Shown here one piece after another: positions 10,149-21,251 of a stretch of 64,000 bases of DNA. Source of the DNA: Lactarius indigo (Eukaryota; Basidiomycota; Agaricomycetes; Russulales; Russulaceae); the NCBI GenBank assembly GCA_025766275.1, contig JAFKAC010000019.1, positions 372,001-436,000 of the forward strand, read 5' to 3'. The position numbers and the translations under genes were made by a program. The notes beneath the pieces are model-generated. The model saw only the letters and a list, made by a program, of their open reading frames with translations, was not told the origin of the DNA and ran no database searches. Positions within the stretch are counted from its first letter, which is position 1. Each line of letters begins with the position of its first letter.

Positions 10149-11665
10149 TTACTCGGCGCCGAGATCCCCGGAAATGCCCGCCCAGTCCATTTCGGCATCT
10201 TCCTCCTCATACTCGTATTCGGTCCCGTCCTCAATTTCATCCTCGTCAGCTGCTTCGGCATCATCACCCGAGAGCGCGTCAACGTCGATCGCTCGCTCCT
10301 TACCCTTCGATGAAGCGCGCGTTCGCGGCCGCTTCGGCGGCGGCTGCCCGAGAGAAGTGCCGGGCTCAACCATCATACCAAGATAGCTGGCCAACTGGAA
10401 GCGAAGGAAAATGATGTTCTCGTCGATCAACGTACGAGAAGCCATCGCGCGAGCAAGCTCAGCACGATAAAACACGATCGTCGCGGCGAGCTCGACGCCC
10501 GAACAGTCCTCTGGGGGACCGAAAAAGGCGCCGGCGCGAGCGTTGCCAGAGAACGAGCCGGCGCGAGCACTGCCAGACGGCGCGGGACCGGGCGGAGCGA
10601 CACCGGGCGAAGCAACACCGGGCGAAGCGACACCGGGCGAAGCGACACCAGGAGAGGGAACACGGGGAGGCGCGGCGGCGCCTGCCCGACGGCGGCGACG
10701 GCGCAGAAGCGGCGCCCGAACACACGCGCGATCCCCGTGAACACACCGCCAGCACGGATACGGCGGCGAACTACCGACAACGGGCGCGCATTTCACCTTG
10801 CTCTTGATGCAAGTCACGCACTAGAAGACAGGTTAGCCAACACTCAAGAGAAGCCAACCGAGACGCACCCGCCGCCACCCAGCGATCAACGTGACATCCA
10901 TCAGCTCGGGCGTACGACCGCGCTTAACGCCGCGACCGGTCCCCGACCCGGAAGCGACCGCGGGCTCCTCAGAAAGCGCGGCGGCGGCACCAGACGGGGA
11001 AGGCGCCGCCCCAGCCGCGCGAAGAGCGGGGGATTGGATGGAACTCTGCGAAAAGAGTTCTGATAAGCCGAAGGCGGGAGAACCGCCGACGGGTGAAGGG
11101 CCAAGTGGGCGCGCGGACGACCGCAAGAGCGGCGATGGAACCGGCAGCGACGGCGGCATGTCGGGCCTGGTGTCGGCCGCGAGAATGGCCGCATGGTGGG
11201 CCTCGAACTCGGCGCGAGACAACGTACCAGCCTCCACCTGTCGGCGGTACTCGGCGAGCCGCGCATAGTCACCGGGTATATCGGCCGACCCAGGCGGAAC
11301 CGACGGCGCCAACAAGGAGCCCAGCCGCTCCTCGCTCCCAGCGACAAGACGAGGCGAATGTTCAAGCCAAGCCGCCGAAGCGAACGGAAGCAGGCAGCTG
11401 CGTGCAGCGCCAACAAGAGCATCCACCTCCTGATCGACGCCAACATCTATGCCGGCCTCGATCGCCGACGAAACAACAAGTTCCTGTCAACCCGATCAAC
11501 CACGATCAGCACGGATCGAAGCCGACAAGTACTCACCAGAGCCAACGAAAAGGTCTGCGCGAGCTCATCGGCCGACGCGGCATCCAAATCGGTCCTCTCA
11601 AACTCGGGGCGAAGACGCAAGAGCGACAACTTAGCGAACGAGAAAACACGGGATTTTTGCGACAT
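10149..11665 (-). CDS. Antisense gene C: Zn2Cys6 zinc-cluster protein carried by the retrotransposon
   Basis: Three exons on the minus strand: 11665-11537, 10869-11483 and 10149-10820. Introns are 53 bp (11536-11484, GTGAGT...TTGACAG) and 48 bp (10868-10821, GTGCGT, GGCTAAC branch site, TTCTAG). Both are phase 0 and the frame closes to 471 residues. The second junction creates WRR/CVTC, which completes a binuclear zinc cluster with Cys at 249, 252, 259, 271, 274 and 281, that is C-X2-C-X6-C-X11-C-X2-C-X6-C, the GAL4-type pattern. An Arg-rich stretch follows (possible nuclear signal), then four PGVAS-like repeats, a helical segment, KRPRTR, and a strongly acidic C-terminus that could activate transcription. 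The N-terminal ~110 residues share the E(Y/F)..L..AGT(I/L)S..E(Y/F) block with genes A and B. DNA binding is inferred from the cluster only. Confidence 0.75.
10602..10655 (-). repeat. 15-bp tandem repeat inside antisense gene C
   Basis: CGGGCGAAGCGACAC is repeated about three and a half times with few changes and encodes PGVAS units on the minus strand. It is a likely site of copy-number variation between element copies. Confidence 0.8.
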
Positions 11666-11835
11666 GTTAGAAGAATCGACTCAAGGAAGAAAAACGGCGA
11701 AAGGACGACGATAACAATATCGGCGACAACGTATGGCGGACTCGCGGACCGTTCTCACGCTACCGGCACCACCCGACGACTTCTACCACGCGATGCTATT
11801 GCGCCGACTGACTGAGGACAGTCAGAAGCTCAGCC

Positions 11836-11846
11836 AAGAGGGGAAA
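11836..11846 (+). other. Polypurine tract
   Basis: AAGAGGGGAAA lies immediately 5' of the 3' LTR, the expected position of the plus-strand primer. Confidence 0.85.
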
Positions 11847-12698
11847 TGATACACCCGGCGCGCCGCTAAGCGTTAATTTTCGCAGATCTAAGCTAATACG
11901 ACAATATGCGGCAGACCGGCCCAACCGGCCCGTCTAGAGTACTGCGATCGGTCACTCTCGGCGGCGGGAAGAGCGGCCCGTGGTGATGGGCCGAGACGCC
12001 CGAATATTCTAGCCGCATATGCGAACGGTAGCCTACTGCTGCAATCACGGGTGCGGCCCCAGCGCGGGGTACAGGACGGTGCCTATATTAGCGCGAAACA
12101 TGTGAAAGCCCCAGAAACCGATCAGGGCCGACATGGCGAATAGCAACATACCGGAGCGGCCGAGCAGAATCACAGGCGCGGCCATGGCGCGAATAGGCAA
12201 AGCAGCACCTAGGGTTGGTAAGGCGACACCCCAGAGAAGAGCGGATCAGACCGGCGTGGGTTTAAGGCAGGAGAGTAAGATGGACGTTCAGCAAGGGAAA
12301 AGCGGCGAGGTGCGGATTCGGTCGGCGAGCGGCAGCACATAAATAGCTCTATACCACAGGTACAAGAACAGCAACCTTCGGGGAGCCCATAGCGACTTCA
12401 TTCTATTCATACGCTCATATCCTACTATTCGATTATCTACGACCTCTATTCTATTTTGATTTCGCGAAGCACCCGTGTGTGCGTATTCGGCTATACCTCG
12501 GCTATTCGCAGCCCCGCGTCGCGTTAAGACTACATCGCTCTCGCCTCGGTCGGCTTCGGCTCGTTCGGTCCCGCATCGGTGCGCCTTCGGTTAAAGTCGC
12601 CATCGGCCGGATTATCGGTCCTATATTCCCTGACTTCTCGAACCCAATATCACTCCCTTACCGGTCGTTCTTGCATTTAGCGACGGTTTAGGGTATCA
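11847..12698 (+). repeat. 3' LTR of Ty3/gypsy element
   Basis: 852 bp, same ends as the 5' LTR (TGATAC...GTATCA). It is followed by the target duplication GCGG at 12699-12702. Confidence 0.95.
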
Positions 12699-12702
12699 GC
12701 GG

Positions 12703-13424
12703 TCTTCGGAGTGAGTCCCATATTTTATCCCACAGATGCACTGAGAAATAAAATTGCTGCCGAAGAAATTGTCACAAGATCGGCAGAAAAACAGAAAGCT
12801 GCCGATGACTGTACTAAAGCAATCACCAGTACTATGCCAAAGAGACAAGATAATGGAAACGTAAGTGATTGGATTGAAACATAAAGCTGGCCCAAAGATC
12901 CAAGATCTATTATTCCTGCAGGTTCTACACGACACTCCAAATACCTGTAGTTCAAAGGTAGCTAGGCTACGAGATAAAGCCAAGGGTAAGATGGCTAAGC
13001 ACACAAACCCGCCAAAGGGAGATGGGCCAAATGTCAGGGACGAGGGGAAGCAGTCCAAGACAGTGTTTATAAAGGACAAGCCTTCACCCCAAGAAGAGAA
13101 TGCCGATGAAAGCAGGGAGGAAGGCAATGAGCCAGCAATCTCATGTGTGTTCACTGAAGTTTACATCTGGTTTTACACTCATTGTGCATACTGTCAGTTC
13201 GAGGCGAAGACAACAATAGTGTCGTCAGAGACCTAGAAAAAGAGGTCCAGGCTCTGAAAAGTAGATGCGAGGGGCAAGACAAGATGATTGAGGACCTGAA
13301 ATCGAGATGTGAGACACATGAGAGGGTCCTTGAGATGCTTCGGCAGGAAATTGTGCGGCTTCATGACGGCCAGAAGACTCTAAATACCATGTATGATGGA
13401 AAGAGCTATGATCTCATGCCATAA
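12703..13424 (+). CDS. Host gene, 3' part, ending in a coiled coil
   Basis: Three exon pieces downstream of the element: from about 12739 to 12860, then 12922-13144, then 13198-13424. Introns are 12861-12921 (GTAAGT...CCTGCAG, 61 bp, phase 0) and 13145-13197 (GTGTGT...CTGTCAG, 53 bp, phase 1). The last two exons close to TAA at 13422. The C-terminal ~75 residues have a heptad pattern (DLEKEVQALKSR, MIEDLKSR, VLEMLRQEIVRLHDG), so a dimerising coiled coil is likely. The middle is Lys/Asp/Pro-rich and probably disordered. This is the continuation of the gene at 1-614; no family assigned. Confidence 0.6.
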
Positions 13425-13489
13425 CTATAGTTCAAGTAGACCCTGTAGCTATTGCGAGTGTAATCAGGTTCATCAGCATCAATCATACG

Positions 13490-15520
13490 TGCCGATTATG
13501 GGCCCACACGAGATATATGTTCGGCAGCCGTCGCTACCTACTGTGGGCCATTACGAGCTAATTGGCAGCAGCACAAATGCCTTCCTATGGGCCCAGACAT
13601 GTATATTGTCAGATGCATGATAGGTTGAATTGGGCCAATGCGAGCTCATTGGCAGAATATACAAGTGGCCATCGTAGGCCAATACAAGCTAGTTGGCAGA
13701 ATACATGCATGGCTGCCATGGGCCCACACGAGATATATGTTTGGCAGCCGTCGCTACCTACTGTGGGCCATTACGAGCTAATTGGCAGTAGCACAAATGC
13801 CTTCCTATGTGTCATGAACTCCCCGATCACTTCTCCTTCTTGTCCTTACCTGATCCATCTCTTTTCTTGACTGTTGCCTTTCCTGAACCTATGCTTCCCC
13901 TTATCTGATCGTTCTAGCACCTTCTGTGCTATTCTCATCCACTCTTCTCTTGTCTTGCTGGCATGACACCATCTTGTACGATAATAGCATCATCTTGCCA
14001 GCACACCACTCTATCTATAGCAACCAGTAGCACTATGCACTCAGGCGCAATCCTGTACTATATAAGGAACCCTGTAGTGCGCCTTAGCTCCTTAGCTTTG
14101 GCTTAATCAACTATCTGCGTTGTATCTCCATTGACTCCTTGAGTGCCTCAATCCCTTCAGCACTCAAGCCCTTGATCCAGACCCTCAGACCCTTGACCCT
14201 TATCCCCTTTGGGTCCTTCCCCTCTCAGCCCCTGTGCAGGCTTCCCCTTGACTTCGCTCTTACCCTCTTTCTGTCTTACTGTCACCTCTGTGCAGGGACT
14301 GTTACAGACTGACCTTTCCCACCTCAGCATAGGGGGATTGCCATCAACTCAGCTACCTTGCTACAGGAGCTGTTACAGAAGACCTTAGGAGTCGCTGCAC
14401 ACAGTGCCGATCTGACTTGGCTGTCGACTGCCACGTGACAGGAAGCCATTACAGAAGACCACGCCCCCGCAGAGGCGTGACACTATGGGCCCAGACATGT
14501 ATATTGTCAGATGCATGATAGGTTGAATTGGGCCAATGCGAGCTCATCGGCAGAATATACAAGTGACCATCATAGGCCAATACAAGCTAGTTGGCAGAAT
14601 ACGCGCATGGCTGCCATGGGCCCACACGAGATATATGTTCGGCAGCCGTTGCTACCTACTGTGGGCCATTACGAGCTAATTGGCAGTAGCACAAATGCCT
14701 TCCTATGGGCCCAGACATGTATATTGTCAGATGCATGATAGGTTGAATTGGGCCAATGCGAGCTCATTGGCAGAATATACAAGTGGCCATTGTAGGCCAA
14801 TACAAGCTAGTTGGCAGAATACGCGCATGGCTGCCATGGGCCCACACGAGATATATGCTCAGCAGCCGTCACTACCTACTGTGGGCCATTACAAGCTAAT
14901 TGGCAGTAGCACAAATGCCTTCCTATGGGCCCAGACATGTATATTGTCAGATGCATGATAGGTTGAATTGGGCCAATGCGAGCTCATCAGCAGAATATAC
15001 AAGTGACCATCGTAGGCCAATACAAGCTAGTTGGCAGAATATACACATGGCTGTCATGGGCCCACATGAGATATATGTTTGGCAGCTGTCGCCACCTGCT
15101 ATGGGCCATCACAATATCATCGGCAACAGCACAAGCTTGGTCTTATGTGCACATCGTCGGCCTACACAAAGCTCTTGTTCGGCAGCTTTCCTGCTTGCCC
15201 TGGGCCATTACAATTGCATCGGCAGCAGCAAATGCCAGTCCTATGGGCCCATACGTGTATATTGTCAATGACATTGCAATTTAATTCTGGGCCAATACAA
15301 GCTCATTGCCAGATACCCCCCATTTGTCCTGGGCCTATACATGGACCTTGTGCAGTTTCCCTATATGTGTTTGGTTGGCCCATACGATGCCTATACAGAA
15401 TACATATTCATGGGCCCATACATCTATATGCGCTTAAGTCACACAATGGGCCCACGTGGGCTTTGCCGATGCACTCGTGAAATTGTCACGTGGGCTCTGC
15501 CGAGTACAATGACCCAAATC
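13490..15520 (+). repeat. 220-bp satellite array
   Basis: The phrase ATGGGCCCACACGAGATATA recurs at 13498, 13718, 14616, 14836 and, slightly changed, 15056. After subtracting the 678 bp of inserted DNA plus duplication, all spacings are exactly 220 bp. Within each unit a shorter motif of the type GGGCCA-TTACGAGCT-ATTGGCAG recurs in diverged form, and diverged units extend to about 15500. Because 220 is not a multiple of 3, the open frames here shift from unit to unit and are not genes. Confidence 0.9.
13810..14482. mobile_element. Solo LTR inserted in the satellite
   Basis: 673 bp interrupting one satellite unit. It begins TGTCATGA and ends GGCGTGACA (TGTCA/TGACA inverted ends) and is flanked by the perfect 5-bp duplication CTATG (13805-13809 and 14483-14487). 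A TATA box, TATATAA, sits at 14059-14065. No internal coding region is present, as expected after LTR-LTR recombination. Not similar to the 852-bp LTRs. Confidence 0.85.
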
Positions 15521-15785
15521 TGCGTCATGGGCTCTCTCTTACTGATTCTCCAATTGTGTTGTACCTGTCGACATGAGAAACCCCCTTGGCCTCCTTCAAG
15601 TTGTGTATTATCTACAGGCTACACATGATATACGATATAGCACGGATTATATCCACGAACAAGTTCTGCCTCACCCGAGTCGCTAGGGCACGTGCGTATC
15701 TTTGCATTCCTCGGCAGTGGCCGAGCCTCCATACCGTATAGGAGTTAGGAGCAGCACGGAGAATACCTCTTTATCCACATCACCG

Positions 15786-17366
15786 ATGAGTTCTCACCGG
15801 TATGTCTTTTTTTTCTGCAATATTCCCGGACCGATTGACTTAGTCCTCATCTAATCTTTTATGACTAGAGGTGGCACGTCTTCGCCGCAGAGTGTTCCAT
15901 ACTCTGGAGACACTGGCACCCCTCATGGTTCTCGCAAGGGCACGAAAACGAGGAATATCGCTCAAAATTGCTCTAATAAACAAGGGAATGTGCGGGCTCA
16001 ATGTGCGTGACCAAGAACCTGCGCAACGACTGGTACAAGCACTGACTTGTATCACATGATAGGCAAGAGTCATGGACATACAACGGCGATGGACACGCTC
16101 CCAGATGATGTCTTGTTCGAAATAATCGATTTATATCAAATGTGTGTGTTTGACTATTTTGGCTTCGCTTCATGGAACTGGTATGAACTGGTCTGGGTAT
16201 GTCAAAAATGGCGACGGATCATATTTTCATACACACGCCGTCTTAAAGTCCAACTTTTCTGCTTCGCCAGAACCCCTGTCAGGAGGATACTGGGTCTCTG
16301 GCCGGCCTGTCTCCTCGCCCTCAACTACACCAGCGGCGTGAAGCTTTCTCCTGATGATGAAGATGGCGTTTATGCCGCGCTCGAGCACCCGAATCGTGTG
16401 TGCCGTATTAAGCTTTATTTATCAACCGCCCTGTTGGAAAAGATGACCACTGCGATGCAGAAGCCATTTCCGGTATTGACAAGTCTTTCCCTTTTTTCGT
16501 GGGATGGGGGTCTAGTGGCCCTTCCCGAGGGATTCTTGGCTAGATCTGCCCCATGTCTACGGGAACTCGTTCTCCACGACATTCCCTTTCCGGCATTACC
16601 AACCCTCCTTTCCTCAGCAAGTAACCTTGTTGACCTCCGGCTCCTCGACTTAACCGAAGCCAGTTACATTTCACCCGGGGCATTAGTTACGTGTCTTGCC
16701 ATTTTACCCAAGCTCAACCGTCTTTCCATTGAACTCCAACGGCCTACTTCCCATCCTGATCGAATACTTCTTCCGGAAACACGCGTTTTTCTTCCCTGTG
16801 TCCAGGTGATTGAATTCGGAGGGTCGAGCATGTATTTGGAGGACCTTGTAGCCCGAATCGATGCTCCTCAACTGGACCAATTTACAATAGATTACGCCGA
16901 ACCGCTTGACTGCCAAATTCAAGTTCCGCAACTTTCCAAGTTCATCGGTCGCTTAAATCTCAAGATGTTCCAGTTCGAGAATGCGGTGGTGTATTTTCAA
17001 CATGAACATTACGTGGGCTTCGCTTTCCGTCATGAAAAACACAAATTTCAATTTAGCCCCTTTTTATTTGAAGACACACTTTCTATTTACATCCCAGGTA
17101 AAGGGATAGACCAACAAGCATCGCGCATGACTCAGGTACTCAGCCAAACTTCCGCCATGCTGGCAGGTGTAGCCCATCTAGAGATTCAGGCTGGCAATCT
17201 AGAATCAAGTCGGCAACATGGTATAGACGAAATCGCGTTGCTGGAACTCCTCCGCCCATTTACAGCCGTGAAGACGCTGCGCGTACCTGAGGTATTAGCT
17301 GGGAGTGCTGCGCTTGCACTTGAAGGTATAGCTGCGGAGATGGGCATTCAATTGTTGCCTTGCTAG
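15786..17366 (+). CDS. F-box-like / leucine-rich repeat protein 1
   Basis: Exons 15786-15799, 15869-16002 and 16063-17366 with introns of 69 and 60 bp (GTATGT...GACTAG; GTGCGT...ATGATAG); the frame closes to 483 residues. The F-box-like segment near residue 65 reads LPDDVLFEIIDLY, followed by WVCQKWRRII, the usual Agaricomycete F-box signature. Next come irregular leucine-rich repeats (LTSLSLF, LRELVLHDIPF, LVDLRLLDL, LNRLSIEL). Such proteins usually link substrates to SCF ubiquitin ligases through Skp1. The paralog at 18843-20554 continues about 45 residues further at the C-terminus; here a stop at 17364 cuts that part off. The short first exon and the intron before the F-box are shared with the paralog, supporting the model. 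Confidence 0.75.
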
Positions 17367-17479
17367 AATTTGAGGACCAACCGGTAACGTCGGCTCAATC
17401 GCATTGGTAAACTGGAGGATTTGATGAAGGATCTCGAGTCGAGTTAGCGAGTAGAAGTAACTGTAACCATAGTGTACCA

Positions 17480-18338
17480 GACGCGTTACATTCACCTGAG
17501 CAATGGTTGTGGGTCTGACCGCATTGACTAGTCTCCAGTATCTTCCCTTTGCATTCCGATCGGCGAAGTCCCATCTTGATCGAATACCCCCGCTTCCTGT
17601 AACACGGACAGTCCTTCCCGTCCTCGAATCCTCTGAATTCCAAGGTCACGGTGTCAGCGATCATTCGGAGGATCTCGTGGCTCGAACCGACTGCCCTCGA
17701 ATCAAACGGATCAAGACATAGTACTTATATTGATGCGTTGGCCTTCGAGTTGCCCAACTTTTCGAGTTTATTAATCGCTTAGAAGACCCCCGCCTTAGCC
17801 AGTTCGGGTGGTTGGATGTTCACTTTGTCCCCTCTGGCGAAATCGGCTTTGAGGTTTCCCATACACACAGCGATACTACGATTTGCATATCATTCATTGG
17901 CACGAGATGGGGAGCTTCACACGTAGTTCAGGTGTTTGACCGGTCCTCCAAGAAGCTCTCGACGCCGTGCGCCATCTCTTTATTGAATACTACAGACAAG
18001 GTTCAGAATTCGGCCACAATGAATGGGCACAACTCCATCATACATTCACCACTGTGCAGACACTGCAAGTGTCCAGGCCTTTCGACCACTCTCCTCCTCC
18101 ACTCGAAGACGTCACTGAGGAGATGGTCGCTGATGTGTTGCCAACACTTGGCTTGCTTTTCTTAGAATTTCTGCAGCCGGCATTCCTCGAGCACTTTGTC
18201 GCTTTTCGCTGGTTCTCTGGCAGTCCTGTAACCATCGCCGGACGCAAATGGATTAAAAACGCATATCGGTTTTACCAGGTATACGACATGCTTGATGACA
18301 TGAGTAATATTGAATACCTCCGTGCCGCAAATATGTAA
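17480..18338 (+). pseudogene. Broken third copy of the F-box-like/LRR gene
   Basis: Only the C-terminal two thirds remain, in several frames. 17503-17721 matches the region around ITRTALPAL and EDFVARID of the 18843 gene. 17812-18165 and 17967-18338 match the end of the family (DVLPTLGLLFLE, HFVAFRWFSGSPVTI). Frameshifts and stops separate the blocks and no F-box is present. It lies between two intact paralogs in the same orientation, so it is most likely the remains of a tandem duplicate. Confidence 0.75.
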
Positions 18339-18842
18339 GCCTTTGTGCCTTCGTTCGAACGTAATAGCGGACATGTCGTGTCTCATTGTGAACATGGACT
18401 ACTGCCAAAACGCGTAACACGTGACACGGAAGTACCACGCGGACCAAGCTAAGGCGAGAAAGAGGACGAAAGTTGAGTTAAGCAGCTGAGCACAGACGAT
18501 GTGAAGTCGGACGGATATTCGAGATCACAGTTTGATAGCAGCAGTAGTAAAATTTATACTACAATAAGTCTGCTATCATAATTGGCTAATACAAGTCGAA
18601 CTAGAAATTCGAGAATCACTGGCATAATGACGGCAAGAATGGCGGTGGCGGTGCCACCGGGCCTCGCACCGGCGCGTTACAGTACAGTAATTCCCAGGGC
18701 ATGACTCGGACTCGGAGGCAAACACAACCTGCGAATCTCCCACTGCATCCCGTAGTGGCTAGAAAGGATACGGCCGTACCAGAGTTGGTGCTACTAGTAC
18801 TAGTATAAGAGTGGCTCCTTCGTCCACAATCTAGAATCGTCA

Positions 18843-20554
18843 ATGAGCGCTCCGAGTCAGAGGTTCGTCTACTAAGTCATTTCGTTTCTATACTGGTACT
18901 TATCGCTAATTCTGGATTAGTATTCTTCCGTTCTCCATAGTGAATGACCCATCACCTGGATCCACTTCACACGCTGGCCTGAAGATTGCTCAAGGTCGTT
19001 CCAAGAAACGGGAGGATTTACGGGCTCAATGTACGTTTCCCTCCAGCGTCCGCTGCGACCTCATGGCGTCTGCAGCGAGGACTGACTTTTTATGGCACAT
19101 GCACAGATCACAGAAATGAAACGACAATCGCCGCGCTCACAGACAATGCCTTAGTTGAAATATTTGACTTCTGCAGAAAGGATCACAACCGATACCCTTC
19201 TGGCCTTGTCTGGAAATGGCATTCACTGGTGCACGTGTGCCAGAGGTGGCGACAAATTATATTTGCATCACCACGCCGTCTCAATCTCCAAATTCTCTGC
19301 ACAGACGGAACTCCTGTCAGGAAGGATCTGGGTATCTGGCCAGCCATTCCTATCGTCATGCAATACGGCCATTATCGGAGCAGCATGGCGCCTAATGACG
19401 AAGACAATGCCATCGCTGCACTCGAGCACCCCGATCGTGTATGTCGTGTCAAGCTTTACGTTACGGGATCGCAGCTGGGAAAGATCGTCACGGTGATGCA
19501 AGAACCGTTTACGAAGTTGGCGCGCCTTTCGATTTCCTCTGAGGACGGAAATGTGCCAGTCCTTCCCGAAGGTTTCCTGGGAAGATCTGCACCGTGTTTA
19601 CAAGAAATTGAATTATATGGTGTCCCGTTTCCGTCATTACCGACGCTTCTTTTGTCGGCAAGTGACCTTGTTGAGCTCAAACTTCGCAACTCACCGCAGA
19701 CTGGTTACATTTCACCCGAGGCAATGGTTGCATGTTTGGCCGCGCTGCCAAGGCTCGAAATCCTTCACATTGGATTCCAATCACCAGATTCCCGCCCTGA
19801 TCAAACATCACTGCCTCCCATAACACGGACTGCCCTTCCCGCTCTCCACTACCTATTCTTCTCCGGTGTTTGCGCGTATTTCGAGGACTTCGTGGCACGA
19901 ATCGATACCCTTCAGCTCGACACAATCGTGATATTTTATTCGGATCAGGATGTAGACTTTGATGTGCCCCAGCTCTCCAAGTTCATCGATCGATCAGAAA
20001 ATCTCAAGCGGACCCTGTCTACGTATTGTTCAGTAATACTTGACGAAATCGACGATGCCGCCGACTTCTCCATTGGTGGCACCACCAGTGACGAAGCTGA
20101 ACGCTGGGACCCCGACACCGGTTTTTCTGTTTCCATTTTATGCGAAGGACTAGGCCGGCAAATGTGGCACCTGACTCGCGTGCTGAGCTCAATTTCTCCC
20201 GTACTCTCCGACATGGTCCATTTCGCGCTCAATTCGGAGCTGTTCGTAATCGAACCCTTGCCCGAAACCGGAGATATGGACGACATCGAATGGCTGCAAT
20301 TCTTCCACCCATTCTCCTCCATAGAGACTTTGTTTGTAGCAGAGAAATTTGCGGGGCAAGTTTCTCGTACGCTCGAAGATATCGCCGAGGTCACAGAAGT
20401 ATTGCCAGCCCTTGACTTGCTTTGCTTAGAGGATCAACCACTGTCCTCTGTCGACAAGTTCGTCGCTATTCGCTGGGACTCTGGTCACCCTGTGACCGTC
20501 GTCAACACGAAATTGGAGTTTGAAAGAAGACTTGAGTCCTACCCTCCATACTAA
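18843..20554 (+). CDS. F-box-like / leucine-rich repeat protein 2
   Basis: Exons 18843-18862, 18921-19030 and 19107-20554, with introns of 58 bp (GTTCGT...GGATTAG, a weak donor) and 76 bp (GTACGT...ATGCACAG). The frame closes to 525 residues. The second intron sits at the same place as in gene 1: both second exons end CGG GCT CAA T. The F-box-like stretch reads LTDNALVEIFDFC, then HVCQRWRQIIFASPRRL, followed by LRR-like blocks. The C-terminal block (PLSSVDKFVAIRWDSG) is the part missing from gene 1. Role as for gene 1: probable SCF substrate adaptor, target unknown. Confidence 0.75.
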
Positions 20555-21251
20555 CGATCATCACGCACTCTATAGCCCTAAATTATTCTAATCGCCCTGC
20601 CGTAGCACTCACGAGACAATCGTTTTATCGTACACGTCGACAAAATAAATATAAATTTAGGGTGAATTCGTGACATCGTGTATATCTGTACGGATCAAAC
20701 AACGGAGTTGTCGCGGCCGGCCTCTGACACAGAGCCCTGCCTGAGAAGCAACAACATGGCGACACGAGGTTCTAATGCATGACGAACAAAAAAAAATGAA
20801 CCCAGTAACGATGCGCAACGCCGAAAAGGTATGAGGAACCAACAGCATCGCGCTTGGGCCTGAGTAACCCCAACCTGCATTTGTAGCTCGCCGTTCATCG
20901 CATCCAGGCCAACGATTGCAGTGGGAAGCAATTTATTCCACAGGTGCACCTGGACCACTAGCGAGAGTGAGAGATACTAGTTACAGAATACGAAGCAATG
21001 GACGTGGACGAACTCCGGTCTCCTAGGGCCTAATGAAGTCATGGCCAACCAGCCAGCAATGGAATATCCTGCGAGAAGTGACATAGTGATGCAAGAGATA
21101 TAGAACGGAATATAAATGGAGAATGCGCAGGCGCGGGTATAGTATTTGAAGTATCGAAGATCGATGACCAAGACGAAGGGGTGACCGTAACAAGTATCTC
21201 GCTCTACGAGAGAACGGCAAGCAATGCGACGGTAGAGAAGACGTGCAGAAA
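20555..21251. other. Intergenic, no supported gene
   Basis: Only short, non-conserved open frames on either strand. It serves as the 3' flank of F-box gene 2 and of the minus-strand coiled-coil copy. Confidence 0.5.

Larger units (their letters stand above)
615..12698 (+). mobile_element. Full-length Ty3/gypsy LTR retrotransposon with antisense gene cassette
   Basis: 12,084 bp bounded by two 852-bp direct LTRs starting TGATAC and ending GTATCA. The 4-bp target duplication is GCGG (611-614 and 12699-12702). Internal order is primer-binding site, Gag, CCHC knuckle, protease, RT, RNase H, integrase, then about 3.9 kb with three minus-strand spliced genes, a polypurine tract and the 3' LTR. RT-RH-IN order places it in Ty3/gypsy. 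By eye the LTRs differ at only three positions, all G/A transitions (844/12073 area, 1071/12303 area, 1443/12675 area), so insertion is recent. Gag has one in-frame TGA, and Pol needs a -1 frameshift. Confidence 0.95.

Noticed and set aside
13490..15520. Possible CRISPR-like array because of regular spacing
   Set aside because: Whole 220-bp units repeat without unique spacers, and the genome is eukaryotic.
13393..15628. Chain of small ORFs with repeated peptides
   Set aside because: They come from the 220-bp satellite; the unit is not a multiple of 3, so frames change every unit.
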